Shown: one piece after another, positions 57,680 through 64,000 of the stretch
Layout of the letters: every line of letters starts with the position of its first letter
How positions within the stretch are numbered: the first letter of the stretch is position 1
Assembly (NCBI GenBank): GCA_035578905.1
Contig: JAQJVL010000002.1
Span: 5,803,229 to 5,867,228 of the forward strand
Direction: 5' to 3'
Source of the DNA: Stictocephala bisonia
Taxonomy: Eukaryota > Arthropoda > Insecta > Hemiptera > Membracidae
DNA length: 64,000 nt
Notes under the pieces: generated by a model
Told to the model about the DNA's origin: nothing
The model's database searches: none
The model's input: the letters and a program-made list of their open reading frames with translations, nothing else
Made by a program: the position numbers and the translations under genes

Positions 57680-57915
57680 GGATGGGTGTTTTTCACCTAC
57701 TGCTGTGTGTCTATTTTTTTTCTTTTGTTTTATTTATTGTTTTTTGTTAAATTTGATATTTTGAATCCGTAGGTCTCGAATGGATGTTTTTCACCTACTG
57801 CTGTGTGTCTTTTTTTTTTCTTTTGTTTTATTTATTGTTTTTTGTTACATTTGTTATTTTGAATCCGTAGGTCTCGAATGAATGTTTTTCACCTACTGCT
57901 GTGTGTCTAATTTTT
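57680..57915 (+). repeat. Three tandem units of about 98 bp, right arm
   Basis: TTTTTCACCTACTGCTGTGTG plus the AATCCGTAGGTCTCGAATG block repeat three times, mirroring 46290-46540. They lie between the stop codon of the secreted gene and the candidate AATAAA signal at 57960. Confidence 0.85.
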
Positions 57916-60247
57916 TTTTCTTTTATTTATTATTTTTTGTTGAATTTATTATTTGACTTAATAAATTATATGGCTTGTTAGTCTTGTTCCAAGTGTTGCT
58001 TACACTATGTATACCTTTGTTGTGGATGGACCTACTAGCTGCGGGACGATACGTTTAGGTTTAGTATATTTTAGAGGTAGTGTAATGTAGGTTTAGTATA
58101 TTTTTAGAACTAGTATAATATAGGTTTAGAAGTGTATGTAGTGTTGAGGTGAATAAATAACTAGGTATGGACTTGAAGGAAGAAGGAATTATGTGTACTC
58201 TATATGAATATAATTATTAAGGGTATTACACTGTACTTACGTTGTATCGGGCTTTCCTTTAAAGATTGTTTTCAAGAGTTTATTGAAAATTAACTTAACG
58301 TTCCTTATTGGTCTTTTTAGTACAGTAGAACTTCATTAGTGAAGTTGAGAGTTGATATTGGTCACTTAATAATATGTTCAATTTATATAATTTACAATAA
58401 AACCAATATGTTTTAAATTATTAACTATATAGTAGAATAGACACTTTATGTATTGGATCCGCTCAAAGTATTACTGTGGTGGATATTTTAGAACTGTTAG
58501 ATTGATTTAAGTGGGTGTGCATAACTTTTTACGATAATGCTTCTGTTGGAATTGGCGTTGTTATCTGTATTGGTCATTTTGCGATAACGGTGATGTACAG
58601 TTGAAGTATCGTTGTTTCCATTCAATTCTCTAATAGCTTATTTAATATTACTATTCTAACTTGTAGTGTTCTTCCTTGTATTGTGTTTATTATTTAGTTA
58701 AGTGCGCGGTGGTGTACGAAGGTGTAAATGTTCGGATGTAAGGATAATATTGGGTTGGTTTTAGTAGTTAAGTAACGGTTGTTGTGATAACATACAATAA
58801 CTATTTATTATCCTGTACCAGTTGTATAACTAAAACTAATATTGTAAACTATTGTAAATGGTGTGACCGTTGGTTCATTAAATAAATAAACATGTATGTT
58901 TTGAATGTTTAGCGTTATACTCAGTTACTATGAGTTTAATCTTCAGCTGTTAAACAAAAATAAATGAACACTCTTGAGATAGGCTAAGTACTACCCTATA
59001 CTAATAAATAGGTTACGACGCAAGTACTGTGAGTGAGATACTGTAAATAAATTTAGTATTGTTATTGAACAGTTGTTTACTATTATCATACAGCATTTGT
59101 TAATGCATTTCTGTGTCAGCGTCAGGAGCCGTTAGGGACCAATGTAATCCCCTTATCTGCCCTTTAAATAAAAGTACGAAAAGAAAAAAAAAAAAAAGAT
59201 TTAAAAAAGCTAAAGAAAAGGGCAGAAGGGGACTCCACATATTGTATTTTGGTTTATACATTTACACATGTACGTCGATGTCTTGAGTTCACTCGTTATT
59301 GTTCGAAACTGTAATATTGTGTTATATATTTAATCTCCTATTTTTGTATTGAATTCAGGTAATGTTGAGGCTGAAGTGTATCAGTGATATTTATAAAATA
59401 GTGTACTTGGCTCACTATGAAGTACATTAATTAGTTAATGTTTAAAGTGAATGTGGAAACTTCAGAGACAGTACGGCCAGGGTGGCACACTGTAGTTTAG
59501 CAATATTTATACTTACGTTTAATATTAGGTAAATATTTGACGGTTAAATTTGAAAGACCTTTTGCAATGTTTTAGGTTAGATGACTTGTGATTTAAGTAG
59601 ATTAGTATCACTCTTTTATTTACGGTAAACGCTAATTTACAATGAATACAAACGGGATGGCATAGTCGTGGAAATGTAGCTATAACTATGCAATTGAAAA
59701 CAGTTATAATCATAGTATATAACAGGTAACATCCATCGTCAGTTCATGCAATAGCAACAAGCAGTGGATGTTCATTGAGCAATAGATGTTTAACAAGCAA
59801 ACGTGTAAGAATAATAACTGGGCAGATATAAACAGCACTAACAAGCATGAAGGTGATAAACTAGGAAGATACAGAATTAGGGTGAGGTACGTATAATTAG
59901 ATCAAGTGATACCTAAAGTGGATTTCAGGTGATGACTGTATTAGATGTGCTTTAGGACTTTTACGCTATGAGTGCATCTAGCTTGTGGCCTGTGCAGGGT
60001 TCTCCATAGACTCTTATTTATGGATTTTTCTCAAATTGTACTAGGTCTTGGGAAGACTATATGGAATATGGGAGACCGTATGTGTTGAACGTTTTCTAAC
60101 TCTGGTAGTAGGGATATGGGGGGTTGAGATAAGTAGGTTAACAGTAGGTGTTGTATGGGGGAGCTAGGTAGGGTTAGGTTTAGAGTTAATTTCAATATGT
60201 AGGCTAAAAGTAGGTGTGGGAAAGTTAACCTGGATGCGCATGCGTCA
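57916..60247. other. Right-arm DNA mirroring 43967-46288
   Basis: Contains the AATAAA at 57960-57965 and an A-rich hairpin at about 59145-59235. The mirror copies of the small frames are described separately. Confidence 0.4.
59525..59713 (-). CDS. Hypothetical 62-aa frame, right arm
   Basis: Exact mirror of 44502-44690: a hydrophobic N-terminus, five cysteines and a basic C-terminal half. Equally uncertain. Confidence 0.2.
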   Translation of the reverse strand: MIITVFNCIVIATFPRLCHPVCIHCKLAFTVNKRVILIYLNHKSSNLKHCKRSFKFNRQIFT

Positions 60248-60683
60248 CCCGGCATTGCCGCCAGGGGCGCTACGGTCGCTAGGTATTGCTGCTTGGGGCG
60301 CTGCGATCGGCATTGCCGCCAGGGGCACTACGGTCGCTAGGTATTGCTGCTTGGGGCGCTGCGATCGGTCGGCATTGCCGCCAGGGGCGCTACGGTCGCT
60401 AGGTATTGCTGCTTGGGGCGCTGTGATCGGTCGGCATTGCCGCCAGGGGCACTACGGTCGCGTTGCCGCCAGGGGCGCTGCGGTCGCTAGGTATTGCTGC
60501 TTGGGGCGCTGTGATCGGTCGGCATTGCCGCCAGGGGCACTACGGTCGCGTTGCCGCCAGGGGCGCTGCGGTCGCTAGGTATTGCTGCTTGGGGCGCTGT
60601 GATCGGTCGGCATTGCCACCAGGGGCGCTGCGATCGCGTTGCCGCCAGGGGCGCTACGTTGCCGCCAGGGGCGCTACGGTCGA
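60248..60683. repeat. GC-rich minisatellite, right arm
   Basis: Mirror of 43531-43966, with GGCATTGCCGCCAGGGGCGC and GGTATTGCTGCTTGGGGCGC units. A few units differ by single substitutions from the left arm. Confidence 0.9.
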
Positions 60684-60703
60684 CATTTGTTATAGTATAT
60701 ATG

Positions 60704-61127
60704 GTGTTGATTTTATATAGTATAAAGACGCCATGTTGGATGAGGGAATTTTGGGGAGGGAATTTTCCCACGGGGTGTGAGTTGGCGCGGGTGGGAAGAG
60801 ACGCCATATTGGATCCGGTCGCCATCTTTTGTGTTTTATGACGCCATATTGGACGAAAAAAGTGCATTTTATATAGTATAACATGGAAAAAGTTAGGTTA
60901 GGAGAGAATTTTATATAGTATAACGTGGGAATTTGGCGGGTAGTGTGTGGGAAATGTGGGTAATGTGTGGGAAATGTGGGAAATGAGGGAAATGTGAGGG
61001 GAATGTGAGGTAAATGAGGGAAATTTTGTGGGGGAGGGGGTGGGGGGTTGGCAACACTGCGCCGCCATCTTGGATCCGGTCACGTGACCAAAAAAAGTGG
61101 GTCTATTACCCTTATAAAATAACTACT
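60704..61127. promoter_or_regulatory. Promoter-like terminal block, right arm
   Basis: Mirror of the left block: three TTTTATATA boxes, GCCGCCATCTTG (YY1-like, complement), several CGCCAT words and GGTCACGTGACC near 61079. It directs toward the outside or inside symmetrically with the left end. Confidence 0.4.
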
Positions 61128-61245
61128 GAATGGAATGGAATGGAATGGAATGAAATGGAATGGAATGGAATGGAATGGAATGGAATGGAATGGAATGGAA
61201 TGAAATGTAATGTAATGGAATGGAATGGAATGGAATGGAATGGAA
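61128..61245 (+). repeat. (GGAAT)n microsatellite, right of the palindrome
   Basis: Begins GAATGG directly after the last palindrome base and continues as GGAAT with occasional GAAAT/GTAAT. It has the same strand orientation as the left tract, so it is not part of the palindrome. It joins directly to a SINE family B 3' end. Confidence 0.95.
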
Positions 61246-61320
61246 AACGTCTTTATTTTCAGGTGAAGTTATGACTTATCAGTCCTTTCTTCCGCTTAAC
61301 CTGGAAGTACTCATTAAAAT
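61246..61320 (-). mobile_element. SINE family B 3' end with pentamer tail
   Basis: On the - strand: CAGGTTAAGCGGAAGAAAGG, then TCATAACTTCACCTGAAAATAAAGACG, and then the pentamer tract (ATTCC)n. The (GGAAT)n is therefore the simple-sequence tail of a truncated SINE, and the 18-kb palindrome sits inside that tail. Confidence 0.65.
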
Positions 61321-61410
61321 ATTAGTACTTAAAATGTTAGTACTCATTAAAATATACATACTAATAACGACGTAATGCTAAAGTTATTGGCTTACTTAGA
61401 TGCACAGAGA

Positions 61411-61630
61411 CTAGGTAGGCTGGGGCAAGCCCAGTATTCCGTGTATCATTGTGCCGTACCCGATCGTCAATCCACCCGCATTCCAGATGTCATAGCAAAC
61501 CTCACTTAAATTATTAAAATTAGCGCGGTACAGTAAAACTGCCATATGTATATCAACCAGTTGATCAACAATCTTTAAGTCATTGTTCACTTCTCTTACC
61601 AAATGAAGACCAATATCAAAAAGTTTAAAT
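61411..61630 (-). CDS. Unassigned protein-like frame
   Basis: The frame is open from before 61602 to TAG at 61411. It reads HLVREVNNDLKIVDQLVDIH, then VLLYRANFNNLSEVCYDIWN, with unbiased composition and G+C-richer codons than the surroundings. No start with promoter, no clear splice sites and no family recognised. It could be a decayed exon of a gene (perhaps a membrane receptor) or a TE fragment. Confidence 0.2.
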
Positions 61631-61689
61631 CAAAACTACACGACACTAGCAGATCTGCATTTTATTGAACTATATCTAAGAATTTGAAA

Positions 61690-61775
61690 TTAAATAAAAT
61701 CTTCTTTATTTTTTTAAGTCGAAATTAGGACTTGACAGTCCTCTCTACCACCTAATCTTAAAATTTAAGAGGGTC
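61690..61775 (-). mobile_element. SINE family B 3' end, diverged
   Basis: On the - strand: AGATTAGGTGGTAGAGAGG, then ACTGTCAAGTCCTAATTTCG, then AAATAAAGAAGATTT. It shares layout and landmarks with the 36241 SINE tail. Confidence 0.55.
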
Positions 61776-64000
61776 TTGATAATAACTGCATTAATGCAAG
61801 TGGACTGCCGCTCGGGTTCAACACGATGACATGGTTTTGAGAGCAGAGGATTAGGGTTGCCTTGTACGTCCAAATCAGGAAAGTCCTATACCAGCAGAAC
61901 TAGGTACTTTTTTTAGAAACAGTTCGTCTAAAGTGCCTCAACATTTCTGGACTCTCTAAAAGCAAAACTGATCATGTTAAATGCTGGAGAGGACCTAACA
62001 CCAGCTGGTACAGGTATATTACTACATTTTAAAACGCATTTTTTAAATTAGTCAAGTTTTTTGTCCTATCTTATTTTTATTTTTAGTTGATTTTTACCTT
62101 GTTATGTTATTATGTATAAGATATGGATATCAGTAGTGATATTGTAAATTGACGAAGTCATGTGGGGCATATGATCTTTTCTAAATAAAGTATTTTTGAC
62201 CGATAGAAATACATTCCTATGTTTTTTAGTGGGAAGAAATGCCCACATAAGACACAGTTCCCTCACCTGCTTAGATGAGCCCTTTTTTGTTTTGTAGATT
62301 TGTTTTTTTATATCTGACATACTATAGCAATTTATTTCAATAAATCAGGTTTAGCATCCACAAAACTAATGAATTTACTAATGATTACCAAAATCGAACA
62401 TCACAATATGAGTGTGTGACTTATTAGAATGGTACTGTATAACATTCCAAACATGAATGTATTATTTTATCAACTACTAAAAACCTATTTGAAACGGTTT
62501 TATGAGCCTCATAAAAATCTGATTGGTTTTCAGCAGGGTGACAGTTTCTTGGCAAACGTTAAAATATTTCAAATCAGTTTCCAAGGTCAATGTTGTCATC
62601 AAAATATAGTTACAAAGCCTATGCCACACTGTGGAACGTATGTATAACCACAGCAATATTTAGGTTTCTAGTTAAGGGAATTATAGCCTATATTTATAGT
62701 TCTATGTACATGAAGTTTAAAAGTAAATATTTTAACACAAGTGTGCCGTAGTAGCTGATAGTAAAAACTGAAGAAAGTAAATAATTATTGATGTAATAAA
62801 AATCTTCAACCATAATACTAAATTTGTGATTTTGGAGAACGTGTGAACAGAATATCAGCGGAATGCCAAATATTGTAATAGCCTACAGCGTTTTTAAACA
62901 TGTATATAATAAAAATATGTTTTATCTACACCAGTAGGTCTATTCTGTTTTTCCAGAAACAACGTGAACCTTATTCATAGACAGATATTTTAAGTATAGG
63001 CAAACCTATAAACAAACCTAATTTGTCAATATTTGTTTTTTATAAGCTATGTAAGATATTTATTACTTAGTGGTTATTTTGAATTGGCTATTATGCCTGC
63101 AGACTTGATGATGCAGTAACTGAACATTTTAGTACTGTTGTATACGAAACGCCTTTTTGAAGGCGTTAAAGGATAATTAAAAAAACTGTGAATAAAGTGG
63201 AACAATTAGTAAAAGAAGAGAATATTGCAAAGAAATTATTTCATCTTGAAAAAATCTACAGTTTGAGTTAATAGACATATTTTTACGCATTTTAAATATC
63301 GTTATCTAATCAATCACCATGGAGTTGCTATATGTTTATTTAGTAAATAAATTATTATGTTACAGTAATTAACTTGATATAAAAAGAGAATTAGTGTATC
63401 TTTAAATATTTTTATTATCAACCCCCCCCCCAAACAAGACTTAATTAGATAAGCAGAACTAAACATTTGTAAATTCTTGTTCTAAATTAAAAGATTCTAA
63501 AACAAAATCTAATTTTGGAATGTTGTTTACTCATCACATATCTATGTCCAAGTTTCCTAACCATTCAAAAAATCCTTCTCCGATTGAATGAAGAACCCAC
63601 ATCATGTACAACTGTTTGACCAATATTTTGGGTTTCAGCTTCTCAAGTACATGACTGATCGATCGTTTGCCAGTCCCCATTAATAAGCATGGTAGTTGCA
63701 TCCATCGATCTATCTATATAGATCGATGGTTGGATCTTTCCACCCCTTTGCGAAAGCGACTCAACATAGTCTATTCCCTACTAAAAAGGTTTATTCCACC
63801 AATGACGGTCATAGGGTCAGTTACCCGAAACTTGTTGATTCCATCAAACATATCCTAAGTTGATTCCCAGCTGATTTTTTTTGAAAAATCATTTGTAAGT
63901 TATTGGAAAGCTAGTCAAAAAGGTGGTTTTTATAAATTTTCGTCGCCCAGTTAGTTGTAGGCTATTTTGCGATATGAGGAGATTCGGAGTGGATTAAATC
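61776..64000. other. Spacer to the window end, no gene assigned
   Basis: AT-rich. A 73-base-pair stretch at about 62530-62637 sits between an acceptor-like TTTTCAG and a donor-like GGAAC|GTATGT and stays open, but has no further support. A perfect 11-bp-stem hairpin, CCATCGATCTA with TAGATCGATGG, lies at 63703-63728. A ten-C run is at 63422. Confidence 0.4.

Noticed and set aside
62429..62647. Possible exon between TTTTCAG and GGAAC|GTATGT
   Set aside because: Splice-like words alone, no second exon, no recognisable protein and strong AT bias.

Overview
This is a window of AT-rich, repeat-laden eukaryotic nuclear DNA from an insect. The insect call rests on three things read directly: a complete three-exon Osiris (DUF1676) gene, a family known only from insects; degenerate CCTAA/TTAGG arrays of the insect telomere type; and many tRNA-derived SINEs, MITEs and LINE remnants. 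The multi-kilobase introns and low gene density suggest a large genome. A TTAGG-bearing order such as Hemiptera (Auchenorrhyncha) would fit, but that is only an inference.

Region 1-14 kb is intergenic. It holds a hAT-type MITE with an 8-bp target duplication (2673-3055), a TTAA-flanked MITE (5412-5847), a foldback element (8100-8342), SINE copies, a LINE remnant and a 78-bp minisatellite (13.34-14.06 kb). The minisatellite abuts the promoter of the one confident gene.

Region 14.5-24.0 kb is that gene on the + strand: exons 14578-15034, 18132-18322 and 23887-24000, encoding a 253-aa secreted or membrane-associated cuticle-type Osiris protein. Its introns are 3.1 and 5.6 kb and are filled with repeats, including a 480-bp telomere-like array.

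Region 24-38 kb holds repeats: a 0.9-kb tandem duplication, a 143-bp satellite (about 11 copies), a mariner-type MITE, a SINE, an 806-bp perfect (CT)n tract and a 100-nt pre-miRNA-like hairpin. It also has a 57-codon reading frame with a signal-peptide-like segment on the - strand (27607-27780).

Region 38.5-43.0 kb is a 2.0-kb sequence present twice on either side of a gap of exactly 500 N, most likely an unmerged assembly overlap.

Region 43087-61127 is the standout: an 18,041-bp near-perfect palindrome. It has about 8-kb arms and a 1.2-kb odd-composition centre. Its termini begin AG and end CT, and it is flanked by direct 6-bp copies of GAATGG inside a (GGAAT)n tail. Each arm carries a terminal promoter-like block (three TATATAAAA boxes, five ATGGCG/YY1-like motifs, an E-box), a GC-rich minisatellite, and a mirror-image copy of an apparently undescribed small three-exon gene. 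That gene encodes a 93-aa secreted protein with an internally duplicated exon motif. No transposase, polymerase or integrase is visible. I read this as a giant foldback or terminal-inverted-repeat element carrying a cargo gene, while keeping an assembly origin for the centre as the main alternative. The last 2.7 kb holds SINE tails and weak reading frames.
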